This document shows positions 25,312 to 35,640 of a stretch of 64,000 nucleotides of DNA, piece by piece (within the stretch, counting starts at the first letter, position 1; each line of letters begins with the position of its first letter). Position numbers and translations under genes: made by a program. The stretch spans positions 1 through 64,000 of the forward strand of contig NZ_VFUZ01000018.1 in assembly GCF_006658505.1 (NCBI RefSeq), given 5' to 3'. The DNA is from Mesorhizobium sp. B2-4-15. GTDB taxonomy: Bacteria; Pseudomonadota; Alphaproteobacteria; Rhizobiales; Rhizobiaceae. Below the pieces are notes generated by a model that did no database searches, was not told the DNA's origin, and was given only the letters and a program-made list of their open reading frames with translations.

Positions 25312-25379
25312 TTGTGCCCCCTGCCGGCCGGGTTGGGGTCAGATATGGTCAACCCTGTGTCGAAAACCTTGTGACGTCA

Positions 25380-25442
25380 CGTCGCCGCTGCAGCCAAGGC
25401 AACGGCGACGATCCTGCGGAAACGAGGGGCGGTCGCCCCTCG
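25380..25442 (-). promoter_or_regulatory. Two tandem hairpins between binding-protein and permease genes
   Basis: Hairpin one pairs CGTCGCCG (25380-25387) with CGGCGACG (25403-25410). Hairpin two pairs CGAGGGGC (25423-25430) with GCCCCTCG (25435-25442) across a four-base loop. They lie just 3' of the binding-protein gene on the coding strand. Such structures often stabilise the upstream mRNA or partly terminate transcription so the binding protein is made in excess; here this is inference. Confidence 0.6.
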
Positions 25443-25460
25443 CATTCCTCAAGCCGTGGG

Positions 25461-27119
25461 TCACGCCTGATCGAGCCAGACCTTGCCGAAATCGTGCTCG
25501 TAGGTGGGGTGCATCGAGTGGTTCTTAACTTCGGGCTTGATGTTGATGTAGAGCTTACGCCAGTACGGCTGGATGATGATGCCGGAATCCTGCAGCGTCT
25601 GCTCGATGTCCTTCATCACCACCTTGCGCTTTTCTGCATCGGCGATGCCAAGCGCCTCGCCCACCTTCTTGTCGAACTCCGGATTGGCATAGGCCGTCTC
25701 GTTCCAGGCCTCGCCAGAGCGATAGGCGATGGCGATGACCTGGATGCCCAGCGGGCGCATGTTCCAGTTGGTTTCCGAGAACGGGTATTTCGTCCAGTCG
25801 TTCCAGAAGGTCGAGCTCGGCAGCACGGTGCGCTTCACCTTGATGCCGGCTTCGCGCAGCTGGGCCGCGATCGCGTCGGTGGTGTTCTTGTGGTAGTCCT
25901 CGTCGTTGCTGATCAGCTCGTGCTCGAAATCGATCACGCCGGCTTCCGTCAGCATCTGCTTGGCCTTGGCGATATCGCGCTTGATCTCCGGCAGCTTGAC
26001 ATATTCCGGATGGATCGGTGCGACATGGTGGTTTTCAGCCGGCGTGCCGGCATTGCCGTAGCCGAGCTGCAGCACCACGGAATTGTCGACGGCCAGGCAC
26101 ATCGCCTGACGTACCTTCTGGTCGCCATAGGGCTTGGCGTTGACGTTGAAGCGCGACACCACGGTCGCCGCCGTCACCACTTCCGAAACCGGAGCGCCGA
26201 CGCCTTCGATGATCTTGACGTAGTCGGCGGTCGTCTCGTGGTTGGTCTGTACTTCGCCCGACTCAAAGGCCGAAACCGTCGCGGCCGGATCGGTGCCGTA
26301 GTCGATGAACTCGACGCCGTCGAGGAAGACTTCGCCCTGCCACCACTTGCCGGTCTCGCGGCGCTTGTAGACCACCTTCTGGCCGACATCGTAGGACACG
26401 AGCTCAAACGGGCCGGTGCCGATCGGGCAGTTCTTGAAGTTGGCGCCCTTCGCATCGAAGGTCTTGTGCACGACGAGTGCCGGATAGTCGGTCAGGTTGG
26501 CGATAAGCGCGATGTCGGGCTTGCTGAGCTTCAGCTTGACGGTCATGTCGTCGACCTTGACGATCGATCCTTCGCTCAGCTTCTTGGTCTTCTCGTCGAC
26601 GAGGCTGCCGAGGCGGCCCGGCATCGAATTGCCTTCCGCGGCCTTGTCGGCCCAGCGGGTGAAATTGTAGATGACGTCGTCGGCGGTGAACTTGTCGCCA
26701 TTGTTCCACTCGACACCAGGCCGCACATGCAGCGTGTACTCGGTGGCGTCGTCATTGATGTCCCAGCTTGCCAGCAGATACGGCGCGAACGTGTACTGGT
26801 GGGTGTACTTCACCAGGGGCTCCAGCGCTTGGCGTTCGGCATTGGCGATCTCCGACCAGTCGGCCGTGCGCGGATCCTTGGGATCCTTGACGGACATGGC
26901 GACCTTGATCACGCCACCCTTCTTGCCCTGCACGTCCTCGGCCTTGGCCGGTGTCGGCGCGGCAAGGCCGAGCAGGCCATAGGCCATGGCGGTCGAAGCG
27001 CCGAAGATGCTGGCGAGCGCCAGGAATTCGCGGCGGTCCACCTTGCCCGATTTGGCTTCTTCGGCCATCGCCAGGATGTGGTCCGGAACGCTGTCGCCGT
27101 TGCTCTTATAAATTGTCAT
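25461..27119 (-). CDS. Peptide-type ABC transporter substrate-binding protein (SBP family 5), Tat-exported
   Basis: The 552-residue periplasmic protein has a twin-arginine signal, Arg29-Arg30 in KVDRREFLALAS, followed by a hydrophobic stretch and APTPAKAE cleavage region. The mature protein has family-5 features, including LEPLVKYTHQYTFAPYLLASWD and VRPGVEWNNGDKFTADDVIY. Tat export suggests folding before secretion. It is the first gene of the operon (binding protein, two permeases, fused ATPase). The ligand could be a peptide, an opine or a sugar-like compound; sequence alone does not tell. Confidence 0.92.
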   Translation of the reverse strand: MTIYKSNGDSVPDHILAMAEEAKSGKVDRREFLALASIFGASTAMAYGLLGLAAPTPAKAEDVQGKKGGVIKVAMSVKDPKDPRTADWSEIANAERQALEPLVKYTHQYTFAPYLLASWDINDDATEYTLHVRPGVEWNNGDKFTADDVIYNFTRWADKAAEGNSMPGRLGSLVDEKTKKLSEGSIVKVDDMTVKLKLSKPDIALIANLTDYPALVVHKTFDAKGANFKNCPIGTGPFELVSYDVGQKVVYKRRETGKWWQGEVFLDGVEFIDYGTDPAATVSAFESGEVQTNHETTADYVKIIEGVGAPVSEVVTAATVVSRFNVNAKPYGDQKVRQAMCLAVDNSVVLQLGYGNAGTPAENHHVAPIHPEYVKLPEIKRDIAKAKQMLTEAGVIDFEHELISNDEDYHKNTTDAIAAQLREAGIKVKRTVLPSSTFWNDWTKYPFSETNWNMRPLGIQVIAIAYRSGEAWNETAYANPEFDKKVGEALGIADAEKRKVVMKDIEQTLQDSGIIIQPYWRKLYINIKPEVKNHSMHPTYEHDFGKVWLDQA

Positions 27120-27372
27120 GATTAACTCCCATTGTTGGCTTTCCGCCGATTAACATTCCGCATCCGGGCCGTGATGTCAAAGACGGCATGGAATGGGAAC
27201 ATGTTAGCGAATGTGCAACTTTGGAAAGAGAGCGGTTCGCGCGATAACGACAGTCTTGGCGCAAAATTGCTAGTGCGCCCAGATTTCGCCAAAATCTCTT
27301 CGGGCCATTAAACTGAGACATTTACACAGGTTACGACAGCGCCAGCCCCGGCCATGGTGAGGGCCAGACCCC

Positions 27373-30300
27373 TCAATATTCCTTTTCGTAGAAGATGCCG
27401 CCCTTGGCCTCGCCGGCATCCGTCGCCTCGCCCCGCAATTTGACGCCGCGCCCGACATTGAGGTCGATGGCCGCCTTGCCCGATCCCGGCTTGTCGCCCC
27501 TCTGGATGGTCACATAGGTGCGGTCGTTCAGGTACTTACCGGCCGAGACCGCCGTGCCGCCCTTGTCGTCGGTGGTGACGTCGAGATCGTCGACGCCGAT
27601 GGCGCTGCGCAGATTCTCCAGCAACGACGTCGAACCGCCGACACCGGCCAGTTGCCCCGCCGCTTCGGCCAGTTGCGCGATCTGCAGCGGCGACAGATTC
27701 GACATCGAACGGCCGAAGATCAGTTGCGCCAGCACCTCGTCCTCGGGCAGCGCCGGCACCGAAGTGAAGGTGAATTTCGGATTTGTCGCCTCGCCCGACA
27801 CCACGATGGTGACGGTGGCGCTGGTGGTGGTCGTTGTCGCGGTCAGGTTGAGATAAGGCACCAGCGAGCCGGAAAAGCCGACCGTGCCCTCGGTGAAGGT
27901 CAGCCGCTTGCCGAGGATCGACAGCCGGCCGCGCTGCAGGGTGAAGGTACCGACCGCTTGCGGCGACGAAGCCGGGCCGGTCAGCCTCAGCGAGCCACCA
28001 AGCTCGGCGTCGACACCCCTGCCCTGGATGAAGATCTGATTCGGCGCGTTGACCGTGACGTCCAGTGCGAGGCCGCTGCCGCCGCTCTTACCGCTCGTCG
28101 TCGCCGGCCGCAGCGCCTTGTCCTGCGCCCTGACCGCGCCCGGCGCGTTCTTGTGCTTGACATCGAGCGCCGAAAGCGAGCCCGGCAGCTTGTCGGGAAC
28201 GGTGATGACGGTCTTGCCCAGGTTGACGGTGCCGGCAATCGCCGGCGCCGACGTCAGCGGGCCCTTGATCGTCAGGTCGCCGCCAAGATTGGCGGTCACC
28301 ACACGCCCGTCCGTATAGCGGCCGTCGGTGAGCTTTATCGACAGGTCGGCCGGGAAGCCTTGCGCCGGATTTATGCCGACCGTGCCGCTGGCCGACAGAC
28401 TGCCGCGCGTCGACAATGTTCCGGTCAGCCGGTTGATCCTGGCGACGCCGCCCCCGATCGAGACGTTGGCGGCGATATCGTTGACCGCGAGGCCCGAGCG
28501 CGCATCGACGAGCCGCGCGCCGGAAGTGTTGACGCTGCCGCCGATGACCGGCGACGTCGCGGGACCGCGCACTTGAACATTGACGTTGGCGGTTCCCGTC
28601 AGCGACAGGCCTTGCGCGGCAAGCTTCTGGCTGAGGATGTCGAAGGGCACGCCGCCATTGAAATCGAGCGCCAGCGCCGGCGTGCCCGTCGTCGTCACCG
28701 TGCCGCCGCCCTTGAGGCCAAGGCCGGCTCCGTCGCTGACATTGGCGTTGAAGGTCAGCTTGTTGGCGGCAAAGGTGCCGGACGAGGAAACGCTCACCGC
28801 GCCGACACCGGCGCCGCGGGTCTGCGACGTCTGCACACCAGCCGCGTCAATGTTGAAAGCAACCGCCGGGCTCGCCGGCGCACCGGTCACCTTCACCGTG
28901 CCCGAAATCGAACCCGCCGCATCGAGGCCGCGCGAAAAACTGTTGGCGAGCGACATCGGCACCTTGGCCAGCGTGGCATTGATGTCGAGCGTCTGCCCGA
29001 CCTTGCCCGTCACCGTCGCCGTGCCGCCGCCAAGGTTTAGCACCAGCCTGTCCAGCGTCGTGATGCCATTGGCGATGCTGACGGTGGACGCTTGGGCGAT
29101 GGCGGCCTGGATTCCCTGGACAGTCGCCTGGCCCGAGGCAAGTTCGATGGTCGTCGTGCCGTTGGCGACTTTCACCCGGCCAGCCGCCTTGGCCGGAATG
29201 CCCTTGACCGTGGCACCGCCGGAGAAGCCGGTCCAGTCGCCATCGCGCTTCAGATCGACGTCGATGCCGCTGATCACCGTGCCGCCCGATATGACGGTGT
29301 CGGCATGGATCTTTCCCGAGATCACCGGCGCCGCGAGATAGTTGGCGATCAGCGCATCGATGGAAACGGTTTTCGCCTGGAGGTCGCCGCGCGTGATCGA
29401 GGCGCTGGCCGCCTTGATGGCGAGCTGGGGTGCCGTGCCGTTCTTCGAAAAGGCGATCGTGCCGCGCACGTCGCCTTCGGCCTTTTCCAGCGCCAGCGCG
29501 GCCAGTGGCCCGATGTCGGGCAGGTCGAGCGAGATCGTGCCTTCAGGCACGAACTTGTCGTCCAGCGCCAGATCGCCGGAGATCTTGTTCTGACCCAGCG
29601 ACAGAAGCAGGCCGTTGACGGCGCTCCTGCCGTCCGCGGTCGCGAGCACGGCGCTGCCTTGCAAGGCCTGTCCCGCGACATTGCCGGTCAGCCGCACATT
29701 CGCCGCCGGGTTGGCGGCATCCGCCTTGCCGGTGGCGGTCAGCCTCAGCCCGGTGATGTCGCGCGACGCCACCGACAGCTTGTCGCTGTCGACGGTCAGC
29801 GACAGGTCGGGGGCGGTGGCCGGCCCCTGTGCATTCAACGCGAAGGCAATGGCGCCCCTGGCATCCTTCGACAGCAGCGAGATGTCGCTCAACGCGCCCT
29901 TGATGCCGGCGGCCACCTTGTTGTCGGCTAGGCTTGCCTGTCCCTCGGCGCTCAGCGCGCCGGAGATCAGCTTCAATCCATCGACGTTAATAGCACCATT
30001 GGGATCGCGCTTCAGCGTGGCGCTCAACTGCGCGCGTTCGCCGAGCATGCCGCGTGCCGCCGCCGGCAAGGCCGATGATGGGGCATCCGCATTCAGCTTG
30101 AGATCGATGGCACCGTCACGCAGCGATACCTGGCCAGCGACCTGGCTGTTGAGCGCCTCGCTCTTGAGAGAGCCGCTGTCGATGGCCACGGCATCGGCTG
30201 TCAGGCGCCCGCTGAGCGCGGCAGTAACCTTGCCGGCGATCAGCGGTGCGATCGTGGCATTCTCGAGACCCACCTTGTCCACCGATACCGTGCCGGAAAC

Positions 30301-33300
30301 CGGTCCGGCGCGGTTCTTGAGATCGAACGCATCCGAATGCAGTGCCACCGCAAGCCCGTCCACTTTCGCCGGGCTGGTCGTGACCGAGGGCAGGATCGCG
30401 GAAAGGTCCAGCCGGGCATGCGTGCTTTCGCCCGCGATTTTGGCCGACAATGACCGGACCTCGATCTTGACCGGGCTCTGCGCGCTTCCAACCGTCAGCG
30501 GCAGGCTGGGGCCGGATGAGGTGAGGTCGAGCGCGAAATCGCTGGGGCCGTTCGGATTGATGGTGCCGGCGGCCTGGCCGGAAATCTTGTCGCCGGAGAG
30601 CGTGGCGTGGTCGAGGATGACACCGCCGGCCATCGTGTAGCCACCCGCCGCATCGACGGCGAGCGGCCCGAGCCCGGCCTGGCGCGTCTGGCTGGATTCA
30701 ACACCGGCGAGTTGCGCGTTGAACCGGACCTCCGGAGCAGCCGGCGTTCCGGTCACTTGCGCGATGCCACTGAGCGTGCCCGCGGCATCGAGGCCGGGCG
30801 AAAATTCATTGGCAAGGGCCGCCGGCAGCGCCGAGAATTGTGCCGCGAGATCGAGCGTCTGGCCGGCGCTGCCCGACAGCGTCACCGAGCCGCCACCGAT
30901 ATCGAGCGCGAGCTTCTCGATGTTAGTCGTACCATTGGCGATGGTCAGCGACGAGGGCTTGGCGATCGCCATCTTGATGCCGCGAACCGTGGCCTCGCCC
31001 GAGGCGATCTCCACACTGGTGGTCCCATCGGCGATCTTCACCCGCCCGGCGGCGGTCGCCGGAATGCCCGCTATGGAGGCGCCGCCGGTGAAATTGGTCC
31101 AGTCGCCGTCGCGTTTCAGGTCGACGCCGAGGCCACTGATTTCGGTGGTGCCCGAAGTGACCGTATTGGCCTTGATGGTGCCCGAGATCGCCGGCGCCTC
31201 GAGATAGTTGGCGATGAGCGCATTGACGGCGATCGTCTTGGCCGTCACCTCGCCGCGCGCGATCGATGTGCTCTTGGCGTCTATGGCCACCGAGGGCGCG
31301 CCGCCCTCCTTGGCAAAGACGATGCTGCCGTTGATGTCGCCGGTCACAGCCTGGCCGGCGAGCGCGGCCAGTTGATCGATGGCGTGAGCGGCAAGCGTGA
31401 GCGTGCCCAAAGGCATGTATTTGTCGTCCAGCGCCAGGTCGCCAGACACCTTGTTGTCACCCAGCGAGACCTGGAAGCCATTGATCGAACGCTTGCCCTC
31501 GCTGGTGACCAGCGCCGCCTTGATGTCCAGCGGCTGATCATTGACGGCGCCGGTCAGCAAGACGTTGGCGGAAGGGCTCGATATGTCGGCCTTGCCGCTC
31601 GCCGTCAGCTTGATCGCCTTCACCGTGCGGCCCGAGGCCGTCAGGCTGTCGCTGTCGGCGGAGACCGTGAAATCGGGCGCCGTCATGGCGCCGCTTGCCG
31701 ACAGCGCGAAATCGACCCCGCCGGCAACCGGCACGCCGACCGTCGGCGACAACACCGAAACGTTGCCCAATTTGCCCTTGATGTCGGCCTGGATGTCCGT
31801 GCCGTGCATGCTGGCGGTGCCGCTGGCGCTAAGCGATCCGGAGGTGAGTTCGATCGAATTGGCGGCGAACGCCCCCTGCGGATCGCGGGTCGCGGCGGCC
31901 GAGAACTTCACCCGTGCGCCGAGCACCGAGGCGATCTGCTGCGGCAGGGCCGTCGCCACGGCGTCGGCGTTCATCTTGAGCTGCATCGACAGGTCGGCAA
32001 GCGCAACCGTCGCCGTCAGCGAGGCGTTGAGCGCATCGGAGCGCAGCGTGCCTTGGTCGATGGTGATGGCGTCCTTGCTGACGGAGCCAGCCAGATCGAC
32101 GTCGACCTTGCCGGTGACCAGCGGCGCCAGCGTCGCGACGTCGGTTTTGAGGCCGCCAGCCTCCAGCTTGACCGCAACCGGCCCGGCCCGATTCTGGATG
32201 TCGAAACCGTCGGAGTGGATTTGCGCCGCCAGATCGTCGAGCCGCGTGCCGCCGGCGACGATCGAAACGAAGGAGGCGCCGATATCGATAATCGGGGCCT
32301 TGCCGTCGCCAAAGGCACGGGCGGTGGCGTTCTTGATCGCCAGCGTGATCGGTTGCGCCTTGCTGCCGACGCTGACCACGACCGGCGGGCCCTTGGCGGC
32401 GAGTTGAACCGAGAGATCGCTGGCCCCGGCGGGATCGACGATGCCGGCGGCGGTGCCGTGCATGGCATCGCTGTCGATATTGGCCCGGTCGACACTGATA
32501 CCGCCGGCTGATGTGGCGGTGCCCGCGACATCGAAGCTGGTCTTGCCGGCAAACAGTGGCTTCAAATTCTCCGGCAGGAAGCGGGCGAAATCGCCGTCAC
32601 CCTTGGCCTCGACATGGCTGCCCTTGTCGGTCGACTGGTGGCGGCCCGTCAGCTGGGTGACGATCTCGCCGTCGACGGTGAACGTGGCTATGCCGTTCCA
32701 GTTGGCGAGCGGCCCGGTGCCTGAGATGACTATGTCGACGGGCGGCGTATCGGGCAGCTTGAGCAGATTGGCGATGATGCCGCCGGCCGGCTCCGAAGCC
32801 TTGAGGTCGAGGTCAAGCCTGTTGTCTGCCGGCGCGAAGTGGATCTTGGCGTCGACATTGCCTTGCTTGCCGTCATGGCGGGTAACATTGAGCACCGTCT
32901 CGACCGCCAGCGGCGCGGCTTCGGCCTTGACCGATCCCTTCGCCGCAAGCTCGGCGATGCCGCTGCCGGCCAGCTCCTGGCCAAGCGCGATTTCGGGCAA
33001 GTCGATCTGCTTGATATCAATGGAAACAGGCAGCGTCGTCGTGCCGCTCTGCGCGGGCGGTTGTTGGGTGCTGGCCGCCGGCAGCCGTGCCAATTCGATG
33101 CGGTCGGCCGCGATGCGGTCGGCGCTGAAGTTTTTCGACAGCAGCGCCAGCGGCGACCAATCGACCGCCACTTTGCGCGCCACCAACCAGGCACCCTCGC
33201 GGTCCTCCAGCACGACATGGTCGACGCTGAGCGCGCCCGACCATATGCCGTCGATGCCGCTGACGGTGACCTTGCGGTCGTCGCTCGAGGCCAGGCGCGA

Positions 33301-33429
33301 AATGATGCCTGCGAGATTGTCGCGTCCGCGTTCGGTCTTGGTCAGCACGACCAGCGCACCGATCGCGCCCGCGACCACGATCAGCAGCGTGTAGAGGACA
33401 ATGCGAAGGATGCGCCAGACCGTCTTCAT
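27373..33429 (-). CDS. tamB: Translocation and assembly module subunit TamB
   Basis: The 2018-residue protein has an N-terminal membrane anchor (about 10-30, RIVLYTLLIVVAGAIGALVVL) and a very long beta-helical body. It ends in a TamB_C (DUF490) domain with LGGDLTIKGPL, GRLSILGKRLTFTEGTVGF and the terminal GGIFYEKEY. TamB bridges inner and outer membranes with TamA and takes part in lipid transport or outer membrane protein insertion. It starts one base after the tamA stop codon (TGAGATG), so translation is coupled. The body contains a tandem duplication with a period of about 622 residues (see findings), making it longer than the roughly 1260-residue E. coli protein. Confidence 0.92.
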   Translation of the reverse strand: MKTVWRILRIVLYTLLIVVAGAIGALVVLTKTERGRDNLAGIISRLASSDDRKVTVSGIDGIWSGALSVDHVVLEDREGAWLVARKVAVDWSPLALLSKNFSADRIAADRIELARLPAASTQQPPAQSGTTTLPVSIDIKQIDLPEIALGQELAGSGIAELAAKGSVKAEAAPLAVETVLNVTRHDGKQGNVDAKIHFAPADNRLDLDLKASEPAGGIIANLLKLPDTPPVDIVISGTGPLANWNGIATFTVDGEIVTQLTGRHQSTDKGSHVEAKGDGDFARFLPENLKPLFAGKTSFDVAGTATSAGGISVDRANIDSDAMHGTAAGIVDPAGASDLSVQLAAKGPPVVVSVGSKAQPITLAIKNATARAFGDGKAPIIDIGASFVSIVAGGTRLDDLAAQIHSDGFDIQNRAGPVAVKLEAGGLKTDVATLAPLVTGKVDVDLAGSVSKDAITIDQGTLRSDALNASLTATVALADLSMQLKMNADAVATALPQQIASVLGARVKFSAAATRDPQGAFAANSIELTSGSLSASGTASMHGTDIQADIKGKLGNVSVLSPTVGVPVAGGVDFALSASGAMTAPDFTVSADSDSLTASGRTVKAIKLTASGKADISSPSANVLLTGAVNDQPLDIKAALVTSEGKRSINGFQVSLGDNKVSGDLALDDKYMPLGTLTLAAHAIDQLAALAGQAVTGDINGSIVFAKEGGAPSVAIDAKSTSIARGEVTAKTIAVNALIANYLEAPAISGTIKANTVTSGTTEISGLGVDLKRDGDWTNFTGGASIAGIPATAAGRVKIADGTTSVEIASGEATVRGIKMAIAKPSSLTIANGTTNIEKLALDIGGGSVTLSGSAGQTLDLAAQFSALPAALANEFSPGLDAAGTLSGIAQVTGTPAAPEVRFNAQLAGVESSQTRQAGLGPLAVDAAGGYTMAGGVILDHATLSGDKISGQAAGTINPNGPSDFALDLTSSGPSLPLTVGSAQSPVKIEVRSLSAKIAGESTHARLDLSAILPSVTTSPAKVDGLAVALHSDAFDLKNRAGPVSGTVSVDKVGLENATIAPLIAGKVTAALSGRLTADAVAIDSGSLKSEALNSQVAGQVSLRDGAIDLKLNADAPSSALPAAARGMLGERAQLSATLKRDPNGAINVDGLKLISGALSAEGQASLADNKVAAGIKGALSDISLLSKDARGAIAFALNAQGPATAPDLSLTVDSDKLSVASRDITGLRLTATGKADAANPAANVRLTGNVAGQALQGSAVLATADGRSAVNGLLLSLGQNKISGDLALDDKFVPEGTISLDLPDIGPLAALALEKAEGDVRGTIAFSKNGTAPQLAIKAASASITRGDLQAKTVSIDALIANYLAAPVISGKIHADTVISGGTVISGIDVDLKRDGDWTGFSGGATVKGIPAKAAGRVKVANGTTTIELASGQATVQGIQAAIAQASTVSIANGITTLDRLVLNLGGGTATVTGKVGQTLDINATLAKVPMSLANSFSRGLDAAGSISGTVKVTGAPASPAVAFNIDAAGVQTSQTRGAGVGAVSVSSSGTFAANKLTFNANVSDGAGLGLKGGGTVTTTGTPALALDFNGGVPFDILSQKLAAQGLSLTGTANVNVQVRGPATSPVIGGSVNTSGARLVDARSGLAVNDIAANVSIGGGVARINRLTGTLSTRGSLSASGTVGINPAQGFPADLSIKLTDGRYTDGRVVTANLGGDLTIKGPLTSAPAIAGTVNLGKTVITVPDKLPGSLSALDVKHKNAPGAVRAQDKALRPATTSGKSGGSGLALDVTVNAPNQIFIQGRGVDAELGGSLRLTGPASSPQAVGTFTLQRGRLSILGKRLTFTEGTVGFSGSLVPYLNLTATTTTTSATVTIVVSGEATNPKFTFTSVPALPEDEVLAQLIFGRSMSNLSPLQIAQLAEAAGQLAGVGGSTSLLENLRSAIGVDDLDVTTDDKGGTAVSAGKYLNDRTYVTIQRGDKPGSGKAAIDLNVGRGVKLRGEATDAGEAKGGIFYEKEY

Positions 33430-33430
33430 C

Positions 33431-35359
33431 TCAAAACGCCTGCCCGATGCCGGCATAGATGCCGAAATGCGGATCGCTGGGGTCGCGGTTGAGCGGCACG
33501 GCGGCGTCGATGCGCAGCGGCCCGAACGGCGTCACATAGCGCAAGCCGATGCCGGCGCCGACCTTGACGTCCGAGAAGTTGGGAACCGACCTGGTCGACA
33601 CCGTGCCGGCATCGACGAACGGCACGATGCCGATTGTGTCGGTGACGGCGATGCGCATCTCAACCGAGGTCTCGAAGAAGGACAGGCCGCCGATCGGCTG
33701 GCCGGTGAAATCCTTGGGACCGATGCCCTGATAGGCATAGCCGCGCACCGAGCCGCCGCCGCCGGAATAGAAGCGCCTGTCGGCCGGAACATTCTCGAGC
33801 CCCGTGCCGACGATCGAGCCGACGGAGACGCGTTCGGCCAGGACGAATTTCGAGGCTGTATCCAGCGACTGATAGGCCGATCCCTCGCCCTTCAGCTTGA
33901 GGAAGGCCGCGCCGCTCAGAATGTCGTAGCTGGGCTCCGCATAGGCCAGCACCCTGAAGCCCTTGGTCGGGTTCAGGCGGCTGTCCCTGTTATCATAGAC
34001 ATACTGCAGGGGAACGCTGGCGATCAGGTAAGTGTGTTTGCCGAAGGCATCGCGGATGCGTGAATAGTCGAGCGCCACCTCGGCCGAAACGGTCTGCTTC
34101 TTGTCGAGTTCATAGGACAGGCCGGTGCTGCCCTTGACCGAGAAATGGTCATACGCGTCCGGGTGCTCGAAGACCGTTTTCACGCTGGCAAAGAATTTCG
34201 AGGCCGGTCCGATCACGCCGGGCTTCTCGAACATGATGCCGGCATTGTAGTTCAGGTCCGACAGATTGTTGTTGCCGATGCCGCTGATGGCGCCGTCGAT
34301 GCGCAGCTTCTCGGCGTGACCAAACAGGTTGCGGTGTCCCCAATAGCCTTCCAGGCCGAGGCCCTCGGTGTTCGAAAACGTGCCGCCAAGCCCGAAATAG
34401 CGCGGCTTGCGTTCGCTGACCTGGACGCCGATTGGAATATTGCCGTCGGCGTCCAGTTTGTCGGCTTCCTTGAACGTCACGCTGTTGAAGACCTCGAGCG
34501 CCAGCAGCCTGTCGCGCGCATCGCTGATCTCCTGCGGGGAGTATTGCTTGCCGCGCTTCAGCCCGGTCATGTATTCGGTGAAGTCGCGGTCGACCTTCTG
34601 GGTGCCTTCCACCGTGGTCGCGCCATAGCCGGCGACCGGGCCGGCGGCGACCGTCAGCGTCACGTCGAGCGTCGAGGTGGCGTGGTCGGCGACGATCTGG
34701 CGGTCCGTCACCTTGGCCAGCGGCCTGCCCTGCTCTTTCAGCGTGCGCACGACCAACGCTTCGGCCTTGAGCACCGCGCCGGAGCCGGCGTCGCCGCCTG
34801 ATATCAGGCCATAGTCGGCGCCCATCAGCCCAGCCGCGTCGCCCTCCAGCCGGATGTTGCCGAGGGTGAATTTGGGACCGGCCGAGATATTGATCGCCAC
34901 CGGAATGGGCTGCGGGCCTTTGAATTCGGCGTCCGGCGGCAACGCGTCGAGCGGCTTGCCATCGATGGTGATGGTGACAACGCCTTCGTAACGGGCATCG
35001 GCATAAAGGGCCGCGACCAGCTGTTCGCGGTCGCTGCGCGCCTTGGCCATCAGCCCGAGCGAGCCCGAGACGGGCCGGCCCTCGTCGCCTTTCAGCGCTG
35101 ACGCATTTTCGAGCTTCTTGACGAGGTCCTTGTCGGCATCGGGCGCGGTGAGGGTCACCGCGTAGCGCAGCGGATCGACGATGTCGGCGTCTTCGTCGCT
35201 GGAGGACCCCCACAGCTTGATGCCGAAAAGCTCGAACGCGGCCGCTGATCTCGATCCGGCAACCAGCGCGGCCGAGCACATCATGGCCAAAAGCAGGGCG
35301 CGCGGAAGCACGCGCCCTGGCGCGGTACCCCCTGACATCTGCTTTTCATACGCCGGCAT
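33431..35359 (-). CDS. tamA: Outer membrane assembly protein TamA
   Basis: The 642-residue BamA-family protein has a signal peptide (PRALLLAMMCSAALVAGSRSAAA), about three N-terminal POTRA domains (roughly 50-310) and a C-terminal beta barrel that ends in Phe (IYAGIGQAF), as barrel proteins do. The barrel contains VRGYAYQGIGP, the conserved VRGY motif. It pairs with TamB encoded directly downstream. The ATG at 35359 is used here; a second ATG seven codons later is also possible. It is divergent from the macroglobulin gene across a 281-bp promoter region with no other recognisable feature. Confidence 0.92.
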   Translation of the reverse strand: MPAYEKQMSGGTAPGRVLPRALLLAMMCSAALVAGSRSAAAFELFGIKLWGSSSDEDADIVDPLRYAVTLTAPDADKDLVKKLENASALKGDEGRPVSGSLGLMAKARSDREQLVAALYADARYEGVVTITIDGKPLDALPPDAEFKGPQPIPVAINISAGPKFTLGNIRLEGDAAGLMGADYGLISGGDAGSGAVLKAEALVVRTLKEQGRPLAKVTDRQIVADHATSTLDVTLTVAAGPVAGYGATTVEGTQKVDRDFTEYMTGLKRGKQYSPQEISDARDRLLALEVFNSVTFKEADKLDADGNIPIGVQVSERKPRYFGLGGTFSNTEGLGLEGYWGHRNLFGHAEKLRIDGAISGIGNNNLSDLNYNAGIMFEKPGVIGPASKFFASVKTVFEHPDAYDHFSVKGSTGLSYELDKKQTVSAEVALDYSRIRDAFGKHTYLIASVPLQYVYDNRDSRLNPTKGFRVLAYAEPSYDILSGAAFLKLKGEGSAYQSLDTASKFVLAERVSVGSIVGTGLENVPADRRFYSGGGGSVRGYAYQGIGPKDFTGQPIGGLSFFETSVEMRIAVTDTIGIVPFVDAGTVSTRSVPNFSDVKVGAGIGLRYVTPFGPLRIDAAVPLNRDPSDPHFGIYAGIGQAF

Positions 35360-35640
35360 TAAGACAACCTAATTCACAAAACTAAAATTGGAATGAAGTT
35401 CTGAAGCGCTCGTAAAGGGGCCACAATCCAATTGTCTGAAATAGGACGGGCTTGGAATTCACACCTTTTGCGGCTCCGCAAGAAAGCGTGATCCCCTGTC
35501 CTATGGAGGTTATTGTCCGCATACCGGCGATCGGCCGGAAAATAAACCGTTGGCAGGCGGAAACCTGCCGCGCCCGCGCGTTGACAAGCCCGACTGAAGC
35601 TTGAACATGCCCGGACGTCTGCAATTGTCTGGAGGGTGTT

